Below are positions 32,383 to 44,080 of a stretch of 64,000 nt of DNA, piece by piece (the first letter of the stretch is position 1; each line of letters opens with the position of its first letter). A program made the translations under genes and the position numbers. The DNA is from Lunularia cruciata (Eukaryota; Streptophyta; Marchantiopsida; Lunulariales; Lunulariaceae), in contig OX419760.1 in NCBI GenBank assembly GCA_948567375.1, positions 58,032,001 to 58,096,000 of the forward strand, written 5' to 3'. The notes beneath the pieces were generated by a model. It worked only from the letters and a program-made list of their open reading frames with translations, did no database searches and was not told where the DNA came from.

Positions 32383-33320
32383 CAAGACCTTGATTAGGTA
32401 CTCAAAGTGCTCCTCCTTGCTCCCATGGACACAAAAGTCATCAATGAAGTCTTTCACAAATTTCTCAATGATAGATTCAAACACCTTGTTCATGTTATTC
32501 ATGAACCCTTGGAATGTCGTTGGAGCATTGTAAAGCCAAAAAGGCATGACCTTGAAAGCATAAGCTCCCCAAGGTGTGATGAATGTTGTGAGTTGTTGAT
32601 ACTCTAGTGCATTCTTGATTTGGTTATACCCATTATTACCATCTCCAAAACTATACCTCTCATGACTTACAACCTCTTCCAAGATCTAATCAATGAATGG
32701 CAAAGGGTAATAGTCATTCTTCATAATAACATTGAGCTTTTTGTAATCCAAACATACCCAAAGCTTGCCATTCTTTATTCACAATCACAATTGGAGATAC
32801 CCATTCTGAATTATCTACCTCAAAGATAAATTTACCCTCCTTGAGCTTATCAATCTCCTCCTTTACAACCAAAGCTATTGGTGGGCTAATGGGACGTTGC
32901 TTTTGGTAAACTAGTCTTGCATGTGACTCCATGTCTATCTTGTGCTCATCCAAGGTGAATTCCTTCAAATCTTTATAATTAAAAGCAAACACATGGATGA
33001 ATTTTTGCAAAATGTCTTCAAATGTCATCTTCTCCTCCTTGGTAACATTAGGACTATACTTGAGGGAAGATAATCTCATGTCTGTCTCCTCAAGTGTCAA
33101 TGGTGATTTATCTAGGTCCTTCAAAACCTTTGGCTTAGGTGCAAAATCCATGGCACACAAGGAATACATATCTAAATCAGATTCAGATTCATCATCCTTT
33201 ATAGAAATCTCTTCCTCCATGTTTGTGTCCACACCTAAAGCTCTTTCTTCTAAATCTGATTCCCAATAATCAAATGATGATGTATTTGAATGTGAAAAGT
33301 TGATGGTATTAGTCATAAAA
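32383..33320 (-). pseudogene. B3 reverse transcriptase, truncated
   Basis: Text matches B2 RT: NSEWVSPIVIV, FITPWGAYAFKVMPFWL, FVKDFIDDFCVHGS, EEHFEYLIKVL. It is cut at 32383 by the family A LTR. The pre-RT acidic segment and HVFAFNYKDLKEF are in frame 33316-32714. Confidence 0.75.
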
Positions 33321-34160
33321 ATTATAAATCAATGGTTTCATGGCCCAATCCTCAAGTACCCTTTGTGCCATTGATCAGTTATGTGTGCTACTCTCAAGCA
33401 TGGTCACCCAAGAAAGAAAACATAGCTTAAATCCTTCAAGACTTGGAAAGTCATGAGATTTTGATCTCCCATAATTGAAATTGCCACCTTATCCATCATC
33501 CTTATTGGTCAAACTTATTGGTTGTTTTCCATGCTCACCACAAATGTTGAAGGTCTAGAGAGTATCATACCTAACTTCTCCATCAACCTCTCTAACATGA
33601 AATTTAGTGCAGATCCTCCATTTACAAGTATATCCTTGATGTTGTGACTATTCACTCTCACATCAACCTTGGAAGCATATTCACAAGCCTTCCATGGTAT
33701 TGGTTTGGTATCCACTACCCTCATTGATACTAGAGCGTTCTCTTTTGCTTTCTTCTTCCACTTGCTTCTTGTAGAACAAAAACCACCCCTAAGCTCCTTT
33801 CTCAAGGTAGGATTCAAAGCAACTAATTGACCCATTGTGATGTTAGCCTTGTGACTACCAACATTTTCCAACACATTGTAATTTCATTGTTGCTTTGAGA
33901 TCAAGAAGTCCTCTATCCCCAACTTCTTCCTTGGAATCTTTGTTTTTGATGGTGTTGAGGTACTAGTGCAAGTGCTCTTAATAGGCATAGAAGTATCATT
34001 TCTAGGAGTAAATCCTTGAGAAGAGTGCACATCCTCTACAAAATGAGCTCTCTTCTTCTGTTGTGCCAAAAGATCCAAAATAAACCCTTTGGAGTGTGAG
34101 CACTCCCCCTTCTCATACTTACTCCCAACCACATCTATGGATGCTATCCTCTTACCTTTT
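33321..34160 (-). pseudogene. B3 protease region
   Basis: Matches B2 20039-21238: DVRVNSHNIKDILVNGGSA (the active-site Asp is now Asn), RLMEKLGMILSRPSTFVV and the upstream SHKANITMGQLVALNPTLRKE. Broken into three frames. Confidence 0.65.
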
Positions 34161-35137
34161 TTTGGGTTAGGAGTCACTTGGGTTTCACTACCTCCTTCTT
34201 TCCTTCTATTGGCTCCCTCATAACCCTTTCCTCCATGGTTAGAGGAATTTGGGAAATTTCTTTGTATATGACCTCTTCTTCCACAACCAAAAAATTTCTA
34301 TCATTAAAATTATTGATTGGTTGGCCTCCTCTATATAGATAGCTTCTTTCACTCTTAGGCTATCTTCTCACATTTTGATCCACCTCTCTTTGCTCCAATA
34401 GTTGGACTAAATTGATCTTGAGATTTGCAAGTTGTTATGTGATGGTTTGAAATGGATCTTTTGGTAGAGATGCAATAACCGGAGCAATTAATTTTTGTGA
34501 TGCAACCCTTACTACCAAAGTATCAAAAATTCCACCATACTTGTAGCTTTGGGGAGGAAGCACAACCTTCTTCACCACCAACTTAGTCTCATCCTCTTTC
34601 AAATTCTCCTCCATATGTATTGTAACCTTGATAGCTTCAACCTTGGAAGAAAGTTTCTCATATCTCACCTTGCTTCTAATCTGTGGTCTCAACTCTCCCA
34701 AGCAATTCTTGGTAAGAATAGCTCCTATGCTAATCATAGTAGTCTCCACATCATCCTCACTCTTTCTCAACACTCTGAAAAACCTAGACTCTAACTTCTT
34801 CACTCTTTCTACATAGACTCTCACTTTCTCTCTATCTCCTTGTTTGAGGAAGGTTACCTCACTCACCAATCTCTCATAACTCTCATCTAGAAGAAATTTC
34901 TCAATGAGTGCTAAAGTCAAACTCTCCCAAGCTCTTCTTGCCCATCTCTCCTTTCTCTCTCTTTTGGTATCCTAACTCATCTCATGTAAGGGATGTATCC
35001 TCAAAGAAATCTGATAATACTAAGGCCCACTCATTTTTCCTCCTCTCATTGTTTCTTATGCAAGCTCTCTTGAAGTCTCTCACAAAGACCTCCACATTTT
35101 CTCCATCTTTGCCAAAGAAAATTGGAAGTTTTCCCAT
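34161..35137 (-). pseudogene. B3 gag
   Basis: ATG at 35137 (MGKLPIFFGKDGENVE). The main frame is 34920-34435 (LGELRPQIRSKVRYEK, VEAIKVTIHMEENLKEDE). The zinc knuckle region (about 34290) is mutated. The A/G tract lies upstream at about 35150-35200. Confidence 0.7.
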
Positions 35138-36795
35138 CTTAGCACCTCATTATCTTTCTCTTTTCTCTCAATTTGTTTTTTCTTCTCTCTCACTCTTTAA
35201 CTAAAAGACTAATAGAGTATATACATGACTAATACCATTTGAGATTAATCCATCCTAGGGAACACAAAAGTTTCAAGTTGCTTCAAGATTTCTATAGCAA
35301 GATCAAATCCTAGAGTGCATATTGATCAAACCCTCATGGATAGTTCATCCATAAGTTGAAAGATTATCTCCATCACTAACCTTGAGAACTAGTTGATGAA
35401 GATGATAGTTTTTCTATAGTTGTCCAAAGACTCCCTAGGAGATCTTTCACCAAAGTCTCCAAAAGTGTTTTTTCTCCATTACAATCATGTCCTTTTGGAA
35501 TTCCTTCCACTCTATAAACCTCACATAACTCTTTGGTCTTAGATCTCCTCCCTCCCAATTTTGGTGAAAAAGGTCCATCATGCAATCTTTAGTCAAGTAA
35601 GCTCTGCTTTGCCTCAATCTCTTGCTCTCAAAGGTCAATGGACATGAACTTGCCTTATGTCTGTTCTGTCTACATGAAAAGCACTTAGAATCACTCTTTC
35701 CTCCAAGTAGTGTATGTTTTTAGATACTCAAAACACTCTCTTCAAATGCTATTCTAAATTTTCTTTTCCTCAAATCAACCCCTACAATCACCTCAAAAAC
35801 CCTTGGGGAACCTTGCATAGCCTCAAATTCAACTCTTGGTGACCGTTTATGTTCCCAAGATGAGTCTAAACACTCAAATATGCCTTTGGTTGCTCTCACA
35901 CTCCGCATGCATGAGATCTCAACTCTCCTAAATTGACCCTTCCTCACAATGTCACTAAATTGTTTCAATTGGTATGTCATAGTCTTTTGAAATTTTTCAC
36001 ACATAATTCAAACCCCAATACTTCCTTCCCTAAAAAGTTTCATGTCTTTTTAACTAACAGTTTGGCCTAGACACCTTTCTATTCAGCATACATATTTCAG
36101 ATTTGGTCCAAAAACCACTCCCTCACTTTAAAATTTCATAACATTTTGTAAAAACATGATCTATCCCTAATTTTCAAGCCAAAAGGTATGATATTATGCA
36201 CTTAATGTTCTTGGAAATTTTCAAAACAATCCAATGAAAAATAAAGAAATGAAAAACTCTATACAAAATTCTAGAGAGCGTGCAATTTATATGAAAAATT
36301 TACCCTACCATCTTCCAAAAGTTCTAGTTCAATGCGTGGAGCAGCCGTTGCAAAAATTTCAAGTGTTGCATCTTGAAGATAATCCAAGCTATTCTTTGTG
36401 AAAATTTCAAATCTAGATTTGGAAACTTGAGGTTTTGTCCAAAATCACCATAACAATAATAAACAAGTTTGAGATCTGGATGAACTATAGGGTAAGCAAA
36501 TAAACAATATCATTTGAAAAACTAGTTTGAGATCTGGATTTGATATGATCAAACAACAATCAAATGACCTCAAACTCCTCTCATATGTATATTATGTATA
36601 ATATCACCTCAAAAACATCATCAATGAACTATAGGGTAAACAATGCGGTCCAAGATCTTTTACATAAGTTCAGCTCTCTCCTCCCCTAATTTTCATTCTA
36701 AGTGAGCTCTCATAACCTCCTTTTTTCTAATATAGAATTATATGCGGAACATTATCTTGCCTTCTAGAGAGGTCATGGCAACAAAACCAAAAATG
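35138..36795 (-). other. B3 untranslated leader
   Basis: About 1.6 kb, alignable with the B1 leader (12609-14006); for example the minus-strand frame 36004-35720 (RVEFEAMQGSPRVFEV) matches B1 near 13300-13430. No coding function is evident. Confidence 0.6.
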
Positions 36796-37459
36796 TGAGC
36801 CGACTTGTCTCTCACTCAAGATGAACTCTCTGTAGGTTATTATGGTAGCACATCATGGACTAAGAAGACAAAGAACCCCAACTCTATCATACTTCTCCAA
36901 GGCTAACACTCCAATAATCAAACCATTGCTCACTGGAGAATTTCAATGAGAGAGATAGTTGCAAATGAAAGGATGATGAGTACCTTATGATCCCTAGTTT
37001 ATATACTTGAGAAATAGTTACGTACCAAAGTTACTAGGCTAAAAGTCAAATAAATTCAAAAGTGAAAAGGAATATCCATACTCATAGGAATATTCTCCTA
37101 AGCATGTGGTCTTATCTTGACCCAACCACTAAATCAAAGATTCCTTCATAGGGGCTATCCTTGGACTAGAGAAGAATCCAAAGCAAAAAGGCTTATGGGT
37201 CCAAGAGTTCTCAACTCTTTCCTCAAAGCCAAACACCTAGGAATAATACCAAGTCAAAACACTAGAATCCAAAATAGTGGTGCTCATGTTTTCCACTTCC
37301 TCTAAAGTAAAGTCCCCTCTATCTTACCTTTAACTAGCTTTAGATAAGCATGACTGATATAGAACTATCCTTTATCTCTATATAAATAATATTTCTCAAG
37401 TACTTATAATACCAAACTTAATATCATAATAACACATACATGCACAAATGGGTGTTACA
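36796..37459 (-). repeat. B3 5' LTR (664 bp)
   Basis: Sense start TGTAACACCC at 37459, end AGTCGGCTCA at 36796. The degenerate primer-binding site is at 36773-36789. Confidence 0.8.
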
Positions 37460-37479
37460 TTGTCTTATCCTCATCCATT

Positions 37480-38262
37480 TCCTCTTCCTCCGTCAAAAAT
37501 TGAGTACCATAAATGTTGGTTGAAGTTGTTATGCTATGGAACAATCTCTATACTATGTGTTGTCTCTTTTTGTGATTCCTTGCATCTTTGCAATGCTTTG
37601 CAATTTGCCATAATATGCCCATATTTGCCGCAATATGCACAAAAATTTAGAATGTTTGGTGTAGCACACTAGGTTTTAGTGTGCCCTCTTCCCATACAAC
37701 ATGTTTAGGAGTTTCTCCTTTTGCAACAATCTTAATTGGATTCCTCTCTTGCAGTTGTTGTGCTAAGTGAAGATTCTCCAATCTTTTAGTTTACTAGTAT
37801 ATCCTCCATTTTAGAGGGTGTTGGAGAAATCATGTTTGTAACTATGGGTGGTTTTGGAGGTATTACAAGAAGACCTATGAGCATATCATTGTATAAGGGG
37901 ATTGCTTGGGATGTCATGTATGGGCTTGGTGCAACTATGGATGCTCTTCCATATAAGGAGGCTACTTGCAAGAATCCTTGTGAAGTAGCATAAGGGTTAT
38001 GTATCACACTTCCCTGAAATCCCAATATGATAGAACGTAGGTCTGGTAAGGCTATATCCAATTCATTAGCTTGGGCTCAATAGCGTGCTTCTTCAAATGC
38101 CCATGCTAGAGTTATTGCCTTGTTATAGATTATAAATTTTTGCATGTCATTTGGTAAGGCATCCTTAAACTAGTTGAGAGCTATAGTAGGGTATGATGTT
38201 GGTGTGATCATTGACAATATGCACTAGAATCATTGGATAAATTCTTGTATAGTTTAATTGTG
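37480..38262 (-). pseudogene. Gag and zinc-knuckle relic of another LTR element
   Basis: In minus orientation: FKDALPNDMQKFIIYNKAI (retrotransposon gag-like), NELDIALPDLRSII and a Pro/Ser/Thr-rich linker (frame 38061-37786). A CCHC knuckle relic follows near 37600 (HIAANMGILWQIAKHC; a frameshift splits the first Cys pair). It differs from gag of families A, B and M. B3 is inserted at its left end. Confidence 0.5.
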
Positions 38263-38306
38263 TCCTTTGTGAGCCAATTTATTTTTTCTCAAAGTTGTTC
38301 TTGTTG

Positions 38307-38465
38307 TCTTGGAGAGATGTACTCTTGTTGTTCTTTTGCTTGTATCATCACATAGCTTATTTTTGTGGTTGAAATTATACCACTTAACCAATGTTTGGCA
38401 ATACCAATGAAATAAGGTATGTGATGATACAAGCAAAAGGATGACAAGAGTACATCTCTCCAAGA
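38307..38465. repeat. Inverted repeat, 50-bp arms, 59-bp loop
   Basis: Arms 38307-38356 and 38416-38465 are reverse complements with four mismatches (TCTTGGAGAGATGTACTCTTG against CAAGAGTACATCTCTCCAAGA). Confidence 0.85.
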
Positions 38466-39005
38466 TGGTGGATTGGTGACATGTCAATCCTTGTCCTATT
38501 TGGTTGGTCAAATAAGATTGACCAAAGGGAATCTCTTGGTAATCTTCTTGTAGAAAGCTCAAAATAGCATGGACAAGGTACCATTGGAAAGCTAATTTCA
38601 TTGGTTGATTCTCTATGCCATGGCATAATACCATTGGCTAGATAAATTATCTAGAGGTGGAAATTGGCTTGGTAATATCTTTAGGGATATTGTATATAAT
38701 GGTCTAAATAGATTAGTTAGAGGTGTCACCAAACGAATACTTCCACTAATAGGGCAAAAGGAAAACACCTGGAAAACTTCATAGCCAATTTTGAAGGCCT
38801 AAATAGATGAATTAGGCCTCAAAATATCTACAAATGCCCCTCCCTTCAAGAGAAAATGCATTTCCTTCTCTCCTATTTTTCTCATCAAGAGCTTTCAAAT
38901 GGTACTCATCCATGTTATTCTGAGCTTCCTACAAGAAGATTCCCTTTGGTCAAACTTATTTGACCAACCAAGTAGGACAACAATCAACATATCATCAATC
39001 CATGT
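38466..39005. repeat. R4-related repeat in inverted arrangement
   Basis: 38466-38600 on plus (TTGGTTGGTCAAATAAGATTG, GGAATCTCTTGGTAATCTTC) matches 53680-53800 on plus; 38885-39000 carries the same text reversed (AAGATTCCCTTTGGTCAAAC). Between them, 38690-38770 on minus matches the core of the R4 copies at 15807 and 53935 (GTGACACCTCTAACTAATC). Confidence 0.55.
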
Positions 39006-39188
39006 ATTTGATCCAAGGATATAGCTCCTTTTGAGTGGATCTTTACTGTATAATAAAGACAAGGTGCTCATTTGGGGCATTGGAGTATTGAGGAATTAAC
39101 CTTGTGTTTCTCTTGGGGTTTCTCTTCTCTTGTCTCAGAACATGACACATGGTGGCATCATCTACAATATTTTGGGCCATACAAATTG

Positions 39189-39863
39189 TGAGCCGGCCTG
39201 TCTCTCACTCAAGATGAACCTTGGATGGCTATTATGGTAGCGCACCATGGACTAAGAAAGCAAGGAACCCCAACTCCATCGTACTCCTCCAAGGCTAACA
39301 CTCTAAGGCTAACACTCCAAGACTCAAGATATTGCTTAATAGAGAACTCAATGAGAGAGAGATGGTTGCAAATGAAAGGATGATGAGTACCTCCTCACCC
39401 CTAGTTTATAAACTTGTGAAATAGTTATGCACCAACATTACTATTTACCATAGTAACTCAAGTAACTAGGCTAAAAGTCAAGTAAAGTCAAAAGTCAAAA
39501 GGAATATCTATCCACATGGGCATATTCCACTAAGCATGTGATCTTATCGTGACCCAACTACTAAGTCAAGGATTCCTTCACATGGGCAATCCTTGGACTA
39601 GAGAAGAATCCAAAACAAAAAGGCTTGCGGGCCCAAGAGTTCTCAACTCTTTCCTCAAAGCCAAACACCTAGGAATAATACCAAGTCAACACACTATAAT
39701 CCAAAATAATGTTGCTCATCTTTTCCACTTCCTCTATCTTAGCTATGACTAACTTTAGCTAATCATTACTAATGTAGAACCATGATTTATCTCTATATAA
39801 ATAATATCTCTCAAGTATTTTTAATACTAAGCTTAATATCATAATACCGCACACATGCATAAG
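39189..39863 (-). repeat. Family B solo LTR, 5' end clipped
   Basis: TGAGCCGGCC at 39189 through CACACATGCATAA at 39863; the last dozen bases (ATGGGTGTTACA) are missing. There is an internal 14-bp duplication (GGCTAACACTCTAAGGCTAACACT). Confidence 0.75.
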
Positions 39864-41159
39864 AATGACTCAAAGTCCTCTTAACATGTGAACACTATCA
39901 TTCCCAGAGATATGCAATTGTTTCCTCCTCCCAAAATCATGGTAGCTTGGATATGGGAGTTGCAGAGGTTGAAGCTAGTACTATAGAAGAAACATGCACC
40001 GATATGGGGTGCAAATTTGAAGTAGGAAGATTTCCCTAGGACAAAGTGCTTGCCATCAATAGAAATGTTGTTTGAACTTGGATCATAGTAAAAATATTGG
40101 CCACTACAAGAGGTACATCTTCTCCTGATTTGAAAGCCAATGAACTTATATGCACATGAAGTAATGCTTCCCTTGAGCTTGCATATTTTGTTGTAGGTAC
40201 GGGAGGCAATACTTCTCCTATAAGCAGATTGTTTTTGCTCTCACGATATGGTGACAAATACACACGGCCATAAGGCATTATAGAGCATAGGAGAGAGGAA
40301 GGTCAAGATCAAGATCATACAAGATCATCCACAATGGGTGCTAGAAATGTCAGATGGACAAAGCCAGTCTTGTAGTAGAGGGACAGTGGACTATAGGATG
40401 TAAGGAAGGTAACTTACATAGCCTCGTGCACGGCCAGCCCTTGATATGGCTTGGGGAGGGGTAGTTTGGACTCCCATAATTGGGTGTTTCTCTACTAGGG
40501 AACAAGAAATTCCTCTAGACACTTACCTTGGAGATGGTTCCAGGGCCTATCACTCCCACGAACCCTTTGACCATTTGTACTGTCTCACTCATTGTCAATT
40601 GTCTCACTTTCAAGACAAAATATAACCTATGCGTTTGAAGTTCTATCTCTTGTAAATATCTAGGTTAACCCTAAAAGGAATTTTACTCTAGCACTAATTG
40701 CTATGCTTACAATAGGCGGCCATGCCCTTCATGCTATTTCTATCCCCTCCATTAGATGTTCTTGCAAATAATCCTAATCTAACATGAAAAGACACTACTG
40801 GTTCTTAGTTACACTCCTAAATTGCGATTCATGCAAATAAGTTCCTACCTTTTGTTCCATGATAAGTACTCAAAATTTCACCCAAGTGAAAGGTAGAAGC
40901 CTCACTGGGAGTGAAGTATAGATATCTCACTCCAAGTGAGTGAGGGGTGTGTCAGTTGGAGTGAATGTGTCACTCCAAAGAAGACCTTGGTCACTTGGAG
41001 GGAGTAGTCATTCACTTGGAGTGAGGAAGGACCAAATCCAAAGATCTTCTAGTCAAGTAGTGGCATTAAATGCTAGTAGTAGAAATAATGGGGTAGTGGC
41101 TTTTAAAGCCATAGTACTAGATTTGAATGTTAGACAAATAGACATTAATTGCTAGATTT
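39864..41159. other. Unassigned stretch with one open frame and a TCACTTGGAG cluster
   Basis: On minus, about 40244-39880 is open for some 120 codons (YYDPSSNNISIDGKHF, APHIGACFFYSTS) without a clear start; I do not recognise it. At 40900-41040 the motif TCACTTGGAG and its complement recur about seven times. No gene call is made. Confidence 0.35.
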
Positions 41160-41725
41160 TGTGACTCCCAAGCCCTCTTGCTATTTAAGTAGGCAACTCA
41201 AAGTGCTAAGTGTGTAGTTCTCACAAGCTGAATAAATGAAAGTTCCCCATTCTTTGTCATTTCTCATATCTCTTGTGCAAGTGATTTGATCTTTGGACTA
41301 GTAGTAGCTTGACTTTGTAGCAATGGAAATGCTCCCTTGTGTGTTTGTCCTCAGGCAATTTCTAAAACTCAATGAAACCCATTCTTCAAAGTGTCTATTG
41401 TCTATGGAGTGACAAATCATTTGGAGTTATTGGTCACTTGGAGGGAGATGAAGCAAGATCTTTGGAAGATCTTCTAAAGGGAAGGAGATACCTTACTTGA
41501 ACTATCACCCCACTTTCAAGACTTTGGATAGTAATTTGGTGTGACTGTAGTCATTTTGTTCTTTCTTTTCTGCAGTGCACCTTCTTGGTGGTTATGCTCT
41601 CTTTTGGGTGTGGTTTCTATCCAAGAGATCAAAGATGAAATAATGATGGGCTGCATTTGGTGACATTTCCTTTGTATCTGACTTTTTTTTGGCCCTTATC
41701 CTTGTGGGAACAAACTATTACTGAC
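41160..41725 (+). repeat. Possible distant family A-like LTR end
   Basis: A TATA-like CTATTTAAG (about 41182) and a tail (TCTCTTTTGGGTGTGGTTTC, then CCAAGAGATCAAAGATGAA) resemble the last 170 bases of A-L3 and A-L5 (CTCTCTTTTGGGTGTAGTTTC). No LTR ORFs are found. Confidence 0.3.
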
Positions 41726-43439
41726 TAAAATGCTACAAGTCTGGTTTGTTTGGATGCTACACAAGGTTTCAAAAGGTGATGCTTAGTATACTCTCCTCTA
41801 ATATTTTCTTGTTGATTAACTTACCTATTTTATGCAATTCTTCCTTCTCTATCCTCCTTACCATATTTTAGAGCCTTTTGATCAGACAATTATAAGAGTC
41901 TGGTATATCCTTAGATTAATTTTGACTATAGGATGGGATCTGAAAAACATCTTTACTCATTTCATGTCAAGAGGTAGATTAACTTTTTATAGAGGAAATT
42001 ACACTAGTAATTCTTTTAGTAGTTGTCCACTCTCAACACCTTTCCTCTCCTTCCATTTTTTTCGGCTTGTAATAGGCTTATAGGCTTATGATAAGCCATT
42101 TGGTGGCTTATGTGCATAAAAATGGGTCCCATTGGTATGCAAATTAGTTTTTAGTAATGTTTGTTTTGAGTAAGTTATAACTAGTTAGGTTTAATAAGAA
42201 TTGAGTAAGAGGTGTTTATAAATAATTTAGTGTCTAAATAAGAGAAAAGATTTATTTTTTATATATTTAATGAGGCTCTGATAAATTTTGAATAAGATTA
42301 TATTATGGTGTCATTTCTTAAGAGAATCTTATATTAAAGTGAGATCTTATTGTGGATATTATATTATATTACAGCAACACCTTCATCTTGAATTCTGCAC
42401 AGTCAAATTGACTTGGTATATAGTAGATGTCAAAATACTATTGCCTTGACCAAATCAGGTGACCTTTGGTAGTGGAGGTTGGTCAAGTAAGATAGATTTG
42501 ACTAGAACTTAGAATATATTGTAATTTTAATTAAGAAAAGATATTGGTTTTTAAAGGATTATACTTGAAAGGAAGCAATGTGGTGCAAGAAACCATATGA
42601 GTACACTACAATTATTTGCCTAGGATAATTAGATAAAGTAGAGATTTTTCCAAGGTACTAAGGTATTTACCATGGTAACTTTTGTGAATATATAAGGAAG
42701 GCTTATGAGTGGAAAGACATCCATTCCTTATTATGATTGGAGTATGGTGTGAATGAATCTTTCTGAACTATTTCTTATATATACTAAGTAACAAGTGAGA
42801 TTTTCTTTGTGAGAGTGCCACACTTATAGTTGTTGATCTTGGAGTAACCTCTAACTCTAGGAGACTTTTATGTGAATATGAGTGAAGGAAAACTTATGTT
42901 CCATTATTGAAGTCTTCTTTATGAGCCATTTTGGAGGAGCTTTTGTATAAGAGAGTAAATGAGTGATTTGGGGAGTGAATGAGAAAACATACTTTTGAGT
43001 TGGTGTCCTTGATGATGCTTATTACCAACTTTTCCTTCATTCTAGCACATGGTGCACATAAAAATTATCATAGAGGTATCCATTGGGTAGGAAGACAAGC
43101 TTGGTTTTTTGTTTTGTTTTTGTAGGCTACTTTAGGAGATATGTTGGAGAGAAAAGAGTTATCCTGTCTTCTCCAAGTACTTTTAGTGCATACAAGAGTT
43201 AGTTTGTTTCTTGAAGCCCAAGATGATATTCCATCTTTTACTAATTTGCCATCTGATTTGCTAAAGGTTTTCAATCTTCCTTGATTGAACAAAAATTTCA
43301 ACAAGATCTACATTCTCTTCTAGTCGATCAATCCATTCCTTAGATTATTAGTGCAAGTTTTTGCTCTTGATTGGGTAAGGGTACTTGGGATCCAAGCTCA
43401 ATCATGCAATAGTGCATAAAATCAACTATTTTCCCTATA
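41726..43439. other. AT-rich intergenic sequence
   Basis: Low-complexity AT-rich text with short unrelated frames. I see no retroelement domain, RNA gene or promoter that I can support. Confidence 0.4.
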
Positions 43440-43715
43440 GCAATGAGGTTTTGCCTAGGTTTTGTCTATTTATATTTATCTTTGTTCCTTGTGAGTGTAT
43501 CACAACGTTAGTTGTAACAAGAATCAATATAACTTATTGCGCATCAATTCCTTATATTATTAATAATGCATATCATTAATTACTTTCATTATAATAACGA
43601 GTTTTTGCCTTGGTTTAGCCTATTACTTGTCTATATCTTTGTTACTTACTCGTGAGTGTATCACAACATTAGATGTAACAAGAATCCATATGACTTGTTG
43701 CACTTTTGGACAACA
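43440..43715 (+). repeat. Direct repeat, two diverged units of about 115 bp
   Basis: Units near 43440-43555 and 43600-43715 share GAGTGTATCACAACRTTAG and TGTAACAAGAATC. Confidence 0.65.
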
Positions 43716-43833
43716 AAAGATAACTATCCATGATACTATCATGGAAAAAGAAAAAAGTATACTATTATGACGATACAAAAAAGAAAACTTCACTTGGCAG
43801 TACTATAAGTAAGCATTGCAAATGACACAAGTT

Positions 43834-44080
43834 GGTGCAATGTTATATATGGTATAAGAACACAGCGTATAACAGTGGGCGTTGTGGTTGTCCTACATAC
43901 AATTTTAGAGGGAGTGATTACACATCTCTTGGGTGACTCATTAACAAAGCAACAGCAGGTGCAATGTTATATACGGTATAAGATGATCAGCATATAACAG
44001 TGGGTGTTGTGGTTGTCTTACATAAATTTTAGAGGTAGTGATTACACATCTCCGAGATCACCCATAAACAAAGCAACAGC
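43834..44080 (+). repeat. Tandem repeat, two 124-bp units
   Basis: GGTGCAATGTTATATAYGGTA starts at 43834 and again at 43958; both units end AACAAAGCAACAGC. Confidence 0.85.

Noticed and set aside
43834-44080. CRISPR-like array
   Set aside because: Only two long direct units, no spacers, plant nuclear context.
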